Positions 43,108 to 52,377 of a stretch of DNA of 64,000 bases are shown piece by piece (the stretch's first letter is position 1; each line of letters opens with the position of its first letter). The stretch lies in the NCBI GenBank assembly GCA_026708035.1, contig JAPOVQ010000029.1, positions 1 through 64,000 of the forward strand. The letters are read 5' to 3'. The position numbers and the translations under genes are program-made. The DNA comes from Chloroflexota bacterium. GTDB taxonomy: Bacteria; Chloroflexota; UBA11872. Below the pieces are notes generated by a model that had not been told where the DNA came from, made no database searches, and saw only the letters and a program-made list of their open reading frames with translations.

Positions 43108-44751
43108 CTATTCGACCGAGATGACGTAGTCGTAAAGCTCCTGGCCGCCCGGAATAACTTCGACCTCCAGGTCCGGGAAGCTCGCCTCGAGGTCATTGCT
43201 GAGCTGTTCAACGGTTTCCGACGCCACCCGGCTGCCGTAGTAGACGGTGGCAAGTTCGGGCTCGTCGTCGGCCAGCCCCTCGAGCATGCCCTTCACCAGG
43301 TCATTGGGGGCCTGGCCGGTCGTGACCAACTCGTCGTCCTGGAGGCCGAGGTAGTCCCCCTCCTTGATGGTCAAGCCGCCGATGGTGGCGTCGCGCACGG
43401 CCTGGGTGATTTCCAGCGTGGTGATGTCGCCCGCCGCCGTTTCCATCATGCGTTCGTTCACATCCACCTCGGCCGTGGCGTTGAACGCCACCATCGCGGC
43501 CACTCCCTCGGGCACCGTGCGCGTACCCACCACTCGCACGTCCTTGTCGGACTCCTCGGCCGCCTGGCGCGCGGCCATCACGATGTTCTTGTTGTTGGGC
43601 AAGACCACCGCCCAGTCGCCGTCGAGGCCATCGACGGCCGCAAGGATGTCGCCCGCGCTCGGATTCATGCTGGCCCCGCCCTCGACGACGGTTGCGCCGA
43701 GGCTCTCGAACACTTGCGTCAGGCCTTCGCCGGTAGCCGTCGCCACCACCGGAACGCGCGCGACTGTTGCAGCCGACGCCTCCGTGGCGGCCGTCGCAAA
43801 GTTCTCCGCCTGCTGCATATCCATGTTCTCGGCCTTGACGGCGTCCAGCGGGCCATAGGACATCGCCGCGGTCAGCGCCTCGCCCGGCGTCTCGGTATGC
43901 ATGTGCACGCGGATGAGAGTGGGGTCGCCCACCACGAGCAACGAGCCCCCGTATTCGCCCATCGTTTCGCGAACCACGTCGGGATCCATGTCTTCGCCCA
44001 GGATCACGAACTCCGTGCAATAACCGTGCTCGTCGGCGCCATGGGCTACGGCGAACTCCGAAAACACCTCCACGCCGCGATCCTCGGCAACTATTTCCGG
44101 CGGCGGGAGACCGCGCAGGTTGCGCAGCAATCCCTCGTAGATCACCAGCAGGCCCTGGCCGCCCGCGTCGACGACGCCGGCTTCCTTGAGCACGGCCAGC
44201 TGCTCGGGCGTCCGTCGAACTGAGGTGCGCGCCGCGTCTACGACGGTGGTCCCCAGGTCCTCCAACGTGTCCACGGTGTTCGACACCGCGGCCTTTGCCG
44301 CGTCCCGAGCCACGGTGAGGATGGTGCCCTCGACGGGATTCGTCACCGACTCGTCGGCGGCCCGCGACGCGTGCTTGATCCCCTGGGCGAGCTCGGCCGG
44401 ACCGCACTGCGCGAACTTCGCCAATCCTTCACTCATTCCACGCAGGATTTGCGAGAGGATCACCCCGGAGTTTCCGCGGGCGCCCAGCAGCGCCCCGCGA
44501 GCCAGGCCGCGGCCAACCTCGGCGACCGTGGGCGATTCCAACCGAGCGGCCTGTTCCACCGCCGCCCGCATCGTCAGCACCATGTTGGTGCCGGTGTCGC
44601 CGTCCGGCACGGGAAAGACGTTGAGCCTGTCAATGCGGGTCGAGTTCGCCTCGAGCCACTCCAGGCTCGCCGCCATGGCCCGCTGAAACGCGGTGCCGGA
44701 TACGACGTCAGGTGGCGCGGCGTCCGCCCCGTTCTCGTCAAATGGCGCCAC
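43108..44751 (-). CDS. DAK2-domain protein, fatty acid kinase FakA-like (YloV)
   Basis: A 547-residue protein with an N-terminal DhaL-type kinase domain (NVFPVPDGDTGTNM binds Mg-ATP, then GARGNSGVILSQILRG) and the YloV/FakA middle and C-terminal domains. FakA phosphorylates fatty acids held by FakB proteins for use in phospholipid synthesis. No fakB is in the window, so the role is inferred from domain order. It heads a twelve-gene minus-strand run that includes fabD, fabG and accC, which fits lipid metabolism, and it diverges from rpmB as in many Gram-positives. Confidence 0.88.
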   Translation of the reverse strand: MAPFDENGADAAPPDVVSGTAFQRAMAASLEWLEANSTRIDRLNVFPVPDGDTGTNMVLTMRAAVEQAARLESPTVAEVGRGLARGALLGARGNSGVILSQILRGMSEGLAKFAQCGPAELAQGIKHASRAADESVTNPVEGTILTVARDAAKAAVSNTVDTLEDLGTTVVDAARTSVRRTPEQLAVLKEAGVVDAGGQGLLVIYEGLLRNLRGLPPPEIVAEDRGVEVFSEFAVAHGADEHGYCTEFVILGEDMDPDVVRETMGEYGGSLLVVGDPTLIRVHMHTETPGEALTAAMSYGPLDAVKAENMDMQQAENFATAATEASAATVARVPVVATATGEGLTQVFESLGATVVEGGASMNPSAGDILAAVDGLDGDWAVVLPNNKNIVMAARQAAEESDKDVRVVGTRTVPEGVAAMVAFNATAEVDVNERMMETAAGDITTLEITQAVRDATIGGLTIKEGDYLGLQDDELVTTGQAPNDLVKGMLEGLADDEPELATVYYGSRVASETVEQLSNDLEASFPDLEVEVIPGGQELYDYVISVE

Positions 44752-44839
44752 TGTTTTGCTCGTTTCCCGTGCTAGCCTGTTGCGGGCGATCTTAGAAACG
44801 CCTTGAATTCTCCGTCAACGCAAGGAAATGGTGGGCTCG

Positions 44840-45046
44840 GTGGCGACTTGTCAGGTCTGCGACACGCGGACGCAGTTTGGCCATCACATTCGTCACAAGG
44901 CTTCCGGGCGTTGGGAACGGAAAGCCACCAAGAAGCCGCGCCGCTGGCGCGTCAACGTACAGCGCAAGCGGGTGTTCGTGGACGGGCGCTACCAGCGCAT
45001 GAGCATCTGCACCGGCTGCATTCGGACGCTCGACAAAGAGGGCTAA
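44840..45046 (+). CDS. rpmB: 50S ribosomal protein L28
   Basis: A 68-residue bL28 protein. The chosen GTG start gives MATCQVCDTRTQFGHHIRHK, the usual zinc-form N-terminus; an ATG four codons upstream (44828) touches the AAGGAA ribosome-binding site and is less likely. A second cysteine pair lies in CTGCIRTL. The centre RRWRVNVQRKRVFVDGRYQRM is typical. Its stop overlaps that of convergent rpe within the bases CTAA. Confidence 0.93.
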   Translation: MATCQVCDTRTQFGHHIRHKASGRWERKATKKPRRWRVNVQRKRVFVDGRYQRMSICTGCIRTLDKEG

Positions 45047-45714
45047 CCGAGCGCGCCCCTGAGCGCCCGCACCCCGGCGGCCGGACCGTCCGGATGGCCA
45101 AACACCGAAGTTCCGGCGACTAGAACATTCCCGCCCGCTCGCACGACGCTCGGAGCGGTCTCGGCGTTGATGCCGCCGTCTACTACGAGGTCAACTTTCG
45201 AGGACTGGGATTCGATGCGGTCGGCCAGCGACTCGATACGGTCGAGCATTTCGGGAATGAACGCCTGGCCCCCGGCGCCGGGCTCGACGCTCATCACCAA
45301 CAGGATGTCGAGGGCGTCCAGATAGGGCCAAACCGATGACTCTGGCGTTCCAGGCCGCAGCGTAAGCCCGGCGCGCAATCCGAGCTCTCGGATTCGACGC
45401 AGCGTCGCGGCGGGATTCACCGCGGCTTCGACGTGGATCGAAATGGCGTCGGAGCCCGCGGCGGCGAAGTCCTCGATGTGCGGCTCGACCGGCTCGATCA
45501 TCAAATGCACGTCCAGCGGCAGCTTCGTGGCAGCGCGCGCGGCGACGACCGCGGGCGTGCCGAACGAGATGCTCGGCACGAACGCGCCGTCCATCACGTC
45601 AATGTGAATCCAGTCGGCGCCGCCGGCGGCAACGGCCTCGATTTCTTGACCCAAACGGCCGAAATCCGCCGCCAGAATGGACGGGGCGATGCGCGCCGGC
45701 GTCTCAGGAGGCAT
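45043..45714 (-). CDS. rpe: Ribulose-phosphate 3-epimerase
   Basis: A 223-residue TIM-barrel enzyme that interconverts ribulose 5-phosphate and xylulose 5-phosphate in the pentose phosphate pathway. APSILAADFGRLGQEI, DVMDGAFVPSISFG, DVHLMIEPVE, MSVEPGAGGQAFIPE and VVDGGINAETAP carry the metal and phosphate ligands. It overlaps rlmN by 11 bases and ends the long minus-strand run. Confidence 0.96.
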   Translation of the reverse strand: MPPETPARIAPSILAADFGRLGQEIEAVAAGGADWIHIDVMDGAFVPSISFGTPAVVAARAATKLPLDVHLMIEPVEPHIEDFAAAGSDAISIHVEAAVNPAATLRRIRELGLRAGLTLRPGTPESSVWPYLDALDILLVMSVEPGAGGQAFIPEMLDRIESLADRIESQSSKVDLVVDGGINAETAPSVVRAGGNVLVAGTSVFGHPDGPAAGVRALRGALG

Positions 45715-46822
45715 TGCGCGTTGTGACCGCTGCTTGGGACCGTCGTCGCCAAGATGTGCCGTCGGCCCGAAGCTGCCCGCAGGCCCCGGCGATTTCGCGT
45801 CCTCGGGTGCGCCGAATCGTCGCGGCCACGCCGTGGCGCTGCAGCTCGTCGCGGAACCGGCGCGTCGTGCCGGCGGCCGGCGCCTCGTAGACCGCGCCCG
45901 GATAGGGGTTGAAGGGAATCAGGTTCACGTGACACGTCTGGCCGTCGACGAGCCGCGCCAGATCGCGCGCCTGGCCGACGTGGTCGTTGACATCCCGGAG
46001 CATCGTGTACTCGTACGATACCCGCCGCCGCGTCGTCCGCTGGTAGGCAACGCTCGACGCCATCAACGTCGCCAGGTCCACATGTTTGGCAAGCGGCACG
46101 AGGGTGGCGCGGACGTCGTCGCTCGCGGCGTGCAGCGAAATCGCCAGGCCGATCTGCCACGGCCAGCGCGTCAGCTCCGCGATTCCTGCCGGCAGACCGA
46201 CCGTCGAAACCGTGACGTGGCGCGCCCCCAGCCCGCCGCGCCGGGGATCGACCAGCGCCTCGATCGCGTCGTGCACGTTGGCCGTGTTGGCCAGCGGCTC
46301 GCCCATGCCCATGAAGACGATGCGATCCGGCGCCGCGCCCGCCCGGCTCTCGCGCCGCACGTGGAGAAACTGGTCGACGATTTCCGAGGCGCTCAGATTT
46401 CGCGTCAGTCCCAGCGTGCCGGTCGCGCAGAAGGTGCACCCCATCGCGCATCCGGCTTGGGAGCTGACGCAAACCGTGGTGGCGGAGCCGCGTTCGGACG
46501 GCAGTTGTACGGTTTCGAAGACCGTCCCGTCGGCAGTCCGAAAGAGGAAGGCCCGGGTCCCGTCGGCGGCGACGCGGACGCGATCAGGGCTGATGCTGCT
46601 GAAGGCGAGCGTCATGTCGAGGCGTTCGCGGAGGCTTCTCGGCAGCGTCGTGACTTGGTCGAAGCCGTGGGCCGCTCCGTCGTAGATTCCGCGACGGACC
46701 TGGTCGCGTCGGTAGCGGGGCTCGTCGGGCAGGAGCCGGGCCAGCTCCGAATCGGAAACGGCGCTTGCCGCAGCCTGAGGCCCTCGCGCGCGCTTCCGGT
46801 CGGCCGGATCGTTCGTTGTCAC
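45704..46822 (-). CDS. rlmN: 23S rRNA (adenine2503-C2)-methyltransferase RlmN
   Basis: A 372-residue radical-SAM enzyme that methylates A2503 of 23S rRNA and A37 of some tRNAs. The radical-SAM cysteines are in GCAMGCTFCATG, after the conserved CVSSQAGC. The methyl-carrying cysteine is in the late AGACGQLRA. The two further conserved segments VFMGMGEPLAN and SLHAASDDVRATLVP are present. It precedes rpe and overlaps it. Confidence 0.96.
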   Translation of the reverse strand: MTTNDPADRKRARGPQAAASAVSDSELARLLPDEPRYRRDQVRRGIYDGAAHGFDQVTTLPRSLRERLDMTLAFSSISPDRVRVAADGTRAFLFRTADGTVFETVQLPSERGSATTVCVSSQAGCAMGCTFCATGTLGLTRNLSASEIVDQFLHVRRESRAGAAPDRIVFMGMGEPLANTANVHDAIEALVDPRRGGLGARHVTVSTVGLPAGIAELTRWPWQIGLAISLHAASDDVRATLVPLAKHVDLATLMASSVAYQRTTRRRVSYEYTMLRDVNDHVGQARDLARLVDGQTCHVNLIPFNPYPGAVYEAPAAGTTRRFRDELQRHGVAATIRRTRGREIAGACGQLRADGTSWRRRSQAAVTTRNAS

Positions 46823-46882
46823 GAGTCTAGGCGTAGCACCGCGTGTCGTTCCGCACCCACGACCGCCCGCGACCCGGACCGT

Positions 46883-47614
46883 CTAGCGCCGTCCCCCGGT
46901 CAGGGCCAGCAAGCGGAGCGCGAAATACAGCACCTGCATGAGCGCGATGAACATGGCCGCCACGTAGGTCAAGGCCGCGGCATCGAGCACTTTCTTGGCG
47001 TGCATGCGCTCGGGGCTGCTGACGACGCGCACCGACTCCATGAGCTTGAGCGCCCGGGCGCTGGCATTGAACTCCACCGGCAGCGTGATCAGCGAGAACA
47101 CGAACGCCGTGCTGAAGAGCAGCAGTCCGATCACGGCAACCGGTATACCGATCTCGCTCTGAAGAAAGCCGGCCATCAAGAAGCCCACGATCAGAAGCAC
47201 GTAGCCAAACTTCGACCCGAAGGTCGTGACCGGCACCATGGCGCTGCGCATCACCAGCCACGGGTAGCGAGTCTGGTCCTGGACGGCGTGTCCGGCCTCG
47301 TGCGCCGCGATGGCGACGGCGGCCAGCGAGTTGCTGTCGTAGACGCCTTCCGATAGCCGCAGCACCTTTTGCCGTGGGTCGTAGTGATCGGTTAGTTCGC
47401 CCGGTACGCGTCGGACCTCCACGTTGTAGAGTCCGACCGCGTCCAGGATCCGCCGTGCGGCCATGGCCGCCGGCATGCCGGTTGACGAAACCACCTGCGA
47501 GTACTTCTGATAGGTGCCCCGAACGCGCGACTGGGCCCACATCGCCAGGATGAACGCCGGCCCAATGAGCACGATGTACCAAATGTCGAAGAAGGGGAAA
47601 AACACCGAAGGCAT
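46883..47614 (-). CDS. YugP-like membrane zinc metallopeptidase, copy 1
   Basis: A 243-residue membrane protein of the YugP / neutral zinc metallopeptidase family. An N-terminal helix comes first. The zinc motif HEAGHAVQDQ sits at about residue 135, preceded by LTDHYDPRQKVLRLSEGVY, and three hydrophobic helices follow. The natural substrate of the family is not established. It is a paralogue of the gene just upstream (47721-48422), with the same order of motifs but moderate identity. Confidence 0.88.
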   Translation of the reverse strand: MPSVFFPFFDIWYIVLIGPAFILAMWAQSRVRGTYQKYSQVVSSTGMPAAMAARRILDAVGLYNVEVRRVPGELTDHYDPRQKVLRLSEGVYDSNSLAAVAIAAHEAGHAVQDQTRYPWLVMRSAMVPVTTFGSKFGYVLLIVGFLMAGFLQSEIGIPVAVIGLLLFSTAFVFSLITLPVEFNASARALKLMESVRVVSSPERMHAKKVLDAAALTYVAAMFIALMQVLYFALRLLALTGGRR

Positions 47615-47720
47615 GCCCCGCGCGAACGGTCGTTCGCAGCCTCACAGCCGGTCGCCCAAGGTTAGCACCGGGGCCGCGAGCGGCCTGTGCCAAATCTCTC
47701 CTAACGGGCGGCATTCGCCA

Positions 47721-48422
47721 TCACCGAATCCTCCCGAAACCGCGCAGCCCTCCCACAAGCATGCGCGCGAACGTGCCCACCAGCGACGCGAGATAGGTCA
47801 GGGCGGCGGCGTGCAGAAGCTCACGGACCCGCGGGCCCTCGGCAGCAGTGGTGATGCCCGCCGCTTCGAGCGATCGCTGCGCGCGGCGGCTGGCATCGAG
47901 CTCAACCGGCAGCGCCACGGCGGCAAGCAGCAATGCCAGCAGCAGTCCCACCACGCCCGATGCCGCGATCGCGAAGGCCGTCGGGTGCCGCGTGGCGATG
48001 CCGCCGACGAGCCCGGCCACCATGATCAGGGGCGCAATGGCGGCAAAGGCCGACGCCGCCTTGGCCACGAGCACTCGCAGACGCAGCAACGGATGCCCCA
48101 GCGCGTCCTGCATGGCGTGGCCGACTTCGTGCGCGGCGATGGCGACGGCGGCTATTGAGTCATCCTCGTAGACCCCTTCAGAAAGGCGCAGCTCGCGCCG
48201 TGAGGGGTCGTAGTGGTCCGTCAGCGTTCCTGGGACCGCGGTCACGCGGACATCGCGCAGCCCGACCGACGCCAGCAAGTAGCGCGCGGCCTGGTGAGCG
48301 GGCTGACCGAAATCGGAAACGATGTCCGCATGCCGCGCGAAGATGTTGCGCACACGATATTGCGTCCACATAACCGCCAGCATCGCCACCAGCGGCACGG
48401 CTCCGGCCAGAATCACTGCCAC
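47721..48422 (-). CDS. YugP-like membrane zinc metallopeptidase, copy 2
   Basis: A 233-residue paralogue of the next gene downstream. Zinc motif HEVGHAMQDA, preceded by LTDHYDPSRRELRLSEGVYEDD, and helices at the N-terminus, about 155-180 and 185-205. The two copies share the catalytic core and the terminal helix pattern but differ in the loops, so the duplication is not recent. It lies about 40 bases after fmt. Confidence 0.86.
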   Translation of the reverse strand: MAVILAGAVPLVAMLAVMWTQYRVRNIFARHADIVSDFGQPAHQAARYLLASVGLRDVRVTAVPGTLTDHYDPSRRELRLSEGVYEDDSIAAVAIAAHEVGHAMQDALGHPLLRLRVLVAKAASAFAAIAPLIMVAGLVGGIATRHPTAFAIAASGVVGLLLALLLAAVALPVELDASRRAQRSLEAAGITTAAEGPRVRELLHAAALTYLASLVGTFARMLVGGLRGFGRIR

Positions 48423-48459
48423 TGCGTTCCTCGGCGTCGTGCGGTACCCGCGTCCGAAT

Positions 48460-49437
48460 CTAGCTCGCGGGACGCGTCAGCGGCGGGCGGTGCGCGGGCA
48501 GCCGGTCGCCCCACGTTGCCCGCAACAGTGCGCTATAGCCGTTGGCAAAGGCGCGTGCGGACATTGCCTTTCGGCCTTCCGGCTGCAGACCGGTCAGCCG
48601 CAGCGCGCCGGAGCCGCAGCCCACGAGGAGTGAATCACCGTCGAGCGACGCGTGGCCGACGGGACGTCCCTCTGCCAAGGGCTGATCCATCGCCGTTATC
48701 ACCACGCGCTGCCCGTCAACCACCGCGAAGGCTCCGGGCCATGGCTGAAACGCGCGCCACTGGTCGTAAATCTCTTGCGCCGGTCGCCGCAGGTCCAACT
48801 CGGCATCGGCTCGCTCCAGCGGTCGGGTAAGGGTCGCGGCCTCCGGGTCCTGCGGCTGCGTCGTCACGCGTCCGGCGACCCACGGGTCAAGCATTTCGTC
48901 CAGCAGCTCGGCGCCCGCGTCGGCCAGTCGGTCGTGCAGGGCAGGCGACGTGTCATGCGGGCCGATGGACATCTCGCGCGCGGCGATCACCGGCCCCGTG
49001 TCCAGCCCGGCGTCCATGCGCATCAGCGTCACCCCGGTGCGAGTCCGCCCATCGTGGATCGCCGCCTGGATCGGGGATGCGCCGCGATACTCCGGAAGCA
49101 ACGATGGATGAAGGTTCACCACGCCGGCCGGCGCCAGTTCGAGTAGCGGCCGGCGTAGCAGGCGACCGTAGGCCACGACCACCAGGACATCCGGCTGCGC
49201 CGCCCGCATGCGCTCCAGGCTCGGCGCGTCGTTCGGGTTGGCGGGTTGCATGGTCGGAAGACCCAGCTCCCGCGCCAGGGTGATCACGGCGGGCGTGCGA
49301 TCGACGCCCCGACGGCCGGCCGGTCGGTCAGGCTGTGAAACGACCAGCTGCACGACGCCGCGCGCATGCAACCGGCGCAGCGTCGGGAGCGCGAACTCCG
49401 GGGTGCCGAGGAAAACCGCGCGCACGCCGTCAGCCAC
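48460..49437 (-). CDS. fmt: Methionyl-tRNA formyltransferase
   Basis: A 325-residue enzyme that formylates initiator Met-tRNA. VFLGTPEFALPTLRRL opens the Rossmann-like domain. The catalytic region LHPSLLPEYRGASPIQAAI, with the Asn/His pair near it, and DAGLDTGPV are intact. The C-terminal OB domain is present. It follows def by 27 bases, the classic def-fmt pair. Confidence 0.96.
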   Translation of the reverse strand: MADGVRAVFLGTPEFALPTLRRLHARGVVQLVVSQPDRPAGRRGVDRTPAVITLARELGLPTMQPANPNDAPSLERMRAAQPDVLVVVAYGRLLRRPLLELAPAGVVNLHPSLLPEYRGASPIQAAIHDGRTRTGVTLMRMDAGLDTGPVIAAREMSIGPHDTSPALHDRLADAGAELLDEMLDPWVAGRVTTQPQDPEAATLTRPLERADAELDLRRPAQEIYDQWRAFQPWPGAFAVVDGQRVVITAMDQPLAEGRPVGHASLDGDSLLVGCGSGALRLTGLQPEGRKAMSARAFANGYSALLRATWGDRLPAHRPPLTRPAS

Positions 49438-49464
49438 TTCGTCCCGCGCGCTGCCGCGGCATGT

Positions 49465-49965
49465 TCAGGACGCCCGCAGGCGCCGCGCCTCGTCGGAGGC
49501 AGGATCCACGAAGCGCAGGGCGTCCGGATCCGTCAGCCGGTCGGTGAAGATCACGCCGTCGAGGTGGTCGATCTCGTGCTGGATGGCGCGCGCCAGGAGC
49601 CCGGTCGCCTCGCGGCGGAGCGGCCGACCCTGCGCGTCCAGCGCCCGCACCCGAATGCTCACCGCGCGTTCCACCGGTCCGTACCAGTTGGGAAGGCTGA
49701 GGCAGCCTTCGTCGGCGACCTGGGAACCACTGGACCAGACGATTTCGGGGTTCACCAGCGCCAGCCGATCGTCGTCGACGCCCACCACGACCAGCCGCCA
49801 CGGCCGTCCGATCTGGTTGGCCGCCACGCCCACAGCCTGATGGTGGTCCATAGTGGTGAACATGTCGTCGATCATGCGGCGGATGCCGGGGGTCACGCTG
49901 CGAATGCGGCTGGACTTGCGGCGCAGCATGGGATGGTCGACCGGGAGCACGGGAAGCGCAGGCAT
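49465..49965 (-). CDS. def: Peptide deformylase
   Basis: A 166-residue metalloprotease that removes the N-formyl group from new proteins. Motif 1 reads GVAANQIG, motif 2 EGCLSLPNWYG with the metal cysteine, and motif 3 QHEIDHLDGVIF with the two metal histidines and catalytic Glu. It lies between priA (9 bases upstream) and fmt. Confidence 0.96.
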   Translation of the reverse strand: MPALPVLPVDHPMLRRKSSRIRSVTPGIRRMIDDMFTTMDHHQAVGVAANQIGRPWRLVVVGVDDDRLALVNPEIVWSSGSQVADEGCLSLPNWYGPVERAVSIRVRALDAQGRPLRREATGLLARAIQHEIDHLDGVIFTDRLTDPDALRFVDPASDEARRLRAS

Positions 49966-49974
49966 TACTGGTTG

Positions 49975-52377
49975 TTATGTCAACTCAATGGGGTCGACGT
50001 CAATCGTCCAGCCACGGTGCAACTCGGGCAAGACCTTTCGGGCATCCACGCCGAATAGCAAGAGTTGCCATACATATTGCCCTCGCCGCCGGTGCAACGC
50101 AGCCGGCGCCGGTCCGAGGATTTCGAGATCCAGCGGCTCGGCGGCGCGGGCAATGGTCTCCAACTCCCGCCGCGCCCGCCGCGCTTCCGTCGCGGCTCGA
50201 TCGTCGTCGGCATGGGCGAACGTGGCGCGGGCCACCGGGCGAAATGGCGGCAGCCCCTCGGCCTGGCGCTCCTCCAGCTCCGCGCGGAAGAATTGCCGGG
50301 TGTCACCGGCTTCCAGCGCCTGGGTGACGTGGTGGCGCGGCATCAGCGTCTGCACCACCATGCGGGCGCCGTCCTCACCGCCCGTGACGAGCCGCCGCAG
50401 CCGCATGAGGTTGATGAACACGCGTTCGGGCGCCAGGAAGTCGGGAAACTTGAGCCCCACGTCCGCCTGCACGATGCCCAGCAACGGTGCGCGCAGGGCC
50501 TCGCCAAACCCCGCGAGCCGCTGCGTGCCAACGAGCACGTCCACGCCCGCGCCTCGCTCGAACGCGCTCGCCGCCGCCTCGACATCGCGCGCCGAGCGAT
50601 CGCTATCCACTCGCTCGACGCGGGCTCTCGGAAACAGGTGGCTCACCGCCTCCGCGACGGCCTCGGTGCCGTATCCCCACAGCCGCAAGCGGCGGCCGTG
50701 GCACACGGGGCAGTGGCGCGGCGGGGCTTCGCGCCAGTTGCATACGTGGCACTGCAAGCTCGCCGCCTCCCGATGCTGGACCAGACCGGTGCTGCATCGC
50801 GGGCAGCCAAATACATGCCCACAGTCGCGGCAGACGGTGAGCGTCGCCGTTCCCCGGCGATTGACGTAGAGCACCGCGCGTCCGTTGTCGTGCAGGACTT
50901 GCCGCAGAGCCTCGAACAGGCGGCGTGAGATGACGCCGTGCCTTCCCACTTGAACCGCGCGGCGCATATCGACCACGTCAACGCCGCCGCTTGGCTGCGA
51001 CGTCGACTCGCCCGACCGCGCGCTGACAAGTCGCGATCGCTCGACTTCGACGTCGTAAGACGACTGCACGCTTGGCGTCTCCGTTCCAAGCACAAGCGGA
51101 CAGCCGCTCAATTCGGCCAGGCGCCTCGCCACGACGCGCGCGTGGTAGCGCGGCGTGTTGCGGTGCTTGTGGCCCGCGTCCTCCTCGCGATCCACGATCA
51201 CGATCCCCGGCTTCGACACCGGGGCGTAGACGGCTGCCCGCGTACCGACGAGGACGTCCACCTCTCCATGGCGCACGGCCATCCACAGCGCAATGCGCTC
51301 AGCCGGCGTCCGTGCGCGTCCGACCTCCGCGACCTTGGCCGCGACGCGCGGCGCCAACCAGTCGGCCAGTCGGGCCGACGTGCGGACGTCGGGGGCGATC
51401 ACAAGAGCTTGCCGCCCGGCGTCTACGGCACGCTCGATCAACTGCGCGAAAACTGACCAGCGGTCGGCTTCGTCACCCTGAACGATGCCGGCGCCCGCGT
51501 CGCCACCCTCGAGCATGGATTGCAGCTGCCGCCACGCTGCCGCGTCGAACGTCTCGCCGGGCGTCGCACCAGGCCCTGCGCCATCAACGACGTACGGAGT
51601 GCTCGCGCGTCGCTCGACGCGGGCGAGCCCGCGCATGACCAGCGCACGCAAGATTGGCTGGCTGACTCCCGCGGCGCGCAGCGCCGCCGGCACGGGTATG
51701 GGCTCATCGGCGGCCTCGAGCACCCGCCACAGCTCACGCTGCCTGGGCGCGCGAGCCAGCAGGGCGTCAACGGCGCCAGCGTCATCGACCGCCGCCGCGG
51801 ACACCATGCGCTCGCCCGCCGGCTGCGGCAGGTGCAGCGAAATGCGCCGGTTGACGAGCCCCATCGCCACGAGCCGGCGAACTCCGGATCGGGCGGCCGT
51901 CTTGCCGGCAACGCGCCGGATCTCGGCCTCGGACGCTTCCCCGCGCTGGCGGATCAACTCCAGGGTCCGAGTCTCCGCCGGGGCCAACGCGGCCTGCGGC
52001 TGGGCGGCGTCGTCCGCGGGCGCATAGGTTGATCGCAAATGTCCCGCAAGTCCCGGCGGCGCCGCGAGATTGAGCGCGGTCAGGATCGGCGCCGCATAAC
52101 GACGCGCCGTCCACTCCACGAGCTCACGATGGACGGCGTCCAGGACCTCAGCATCCCAAATGATGTCGAAGATTGGACGAGTCGCCTCGACCGGAGAGGC
52201 GTCGCCCACCCGCATCACGACGGCATGCGATTGGCGGGTGCCGAACGGAACCAGCACCAGTTGGCCCGGCCGGACCTGCCCTTCGAGCTTCGCCGGAATC
52301 TCGTAGTGAAAAGTCTGCGCGCCGCGCACGTCGCCCGCGGCGACGACCACTTCCGCGAAGCTTCGGGCGGCCGTCAC
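49975..52377 (-). CDS. priA: Primosomal protein PriA with degenerate helicase motifs
   Basis: An 800-residue replication-restart protein. The N-terminal DNA-binding domain (AQTFHYEIP, GQLVLVPFG) and all eight zinc cysteines (C516, C519, C525, C528, C543, C546, C556, C559) are kept. The ATPase is not: where motif I GxTGSGKT is expected the sequence is GIVQGDEAD (297-305), motif II DEEH is VDREED (395-400), and the motif VI arginine-finger region is INLMRLRRLVT (655-665). It is therefore probably not a helicase, as in mycobacterial PriA, and may act as a DNA-binding scaffold. GTG 52377 overlaps the gmk stop by four bases. Confidence 0.92.
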   Translation of the reverse strand: MTAARSFAEVVVAAGDVRGAQTFHYEIPAKLEGQVRPGQLVLVPFGTRQSHAVVMRVGDASPVEATRPIFDIIWDAEVLDAVHRELVEWTARRYAAPILTALNLAAPPGLAGHLRSTYAPADDAAQPQAALAPAETRTLELIRQRGEASEAEIRRVAGKTAARSGVRRLVAMGLVNRRISLHLPQPAGERMVSAAAVDDAGAVDALLARAPRQRELWRVLEAADEPIPVPAALRAAGVSQPILRALVMRGLARVERRASTPYVVDGAGPGATPGETFDAAAWRQLQSMLEGGDAGAGIVQGDEADRWSVFAQLIERAVDAGRQALVIAPDVRTSARLADWLAPRVAAKVAEVGRARTPAERIALWMAVRHGEVDVLVGTRAAVYAPVSKPGIVIVDREEDAGHKHRNTPRYHARVVARRLAELSGCPLVLGTETPSVQSSYDVEVERSRLVSARSGESTSQPSGGVDVVDMRRAVQVGRHGVISRRLFEALRQVLHDNGRAVLYVNRRGTATLTVCRDCGHVFGCPRCSTGLVQHREAASLQCHVCNWREAPPRHCPVCHGRRLRLWGYGTEAVAEAVSHLFPRARVERVDSDRSARDVEAAASAFERGAGVDVLVGTQRLAGFGEALRAPLLGIVQADVGLKFPDFLAPERVFINLMRLRRLVTGGEDGARMVVQTLMPRHHVTQALEAGDTRQFFRAELEERQAEGLPPFRPVARATFAHADDDRAATEARRARRELETIARAAEPLDLEILGPAPAALHRRRGQYVWQLLLFGVDARKVLPELHRGWTIDVDPIELT

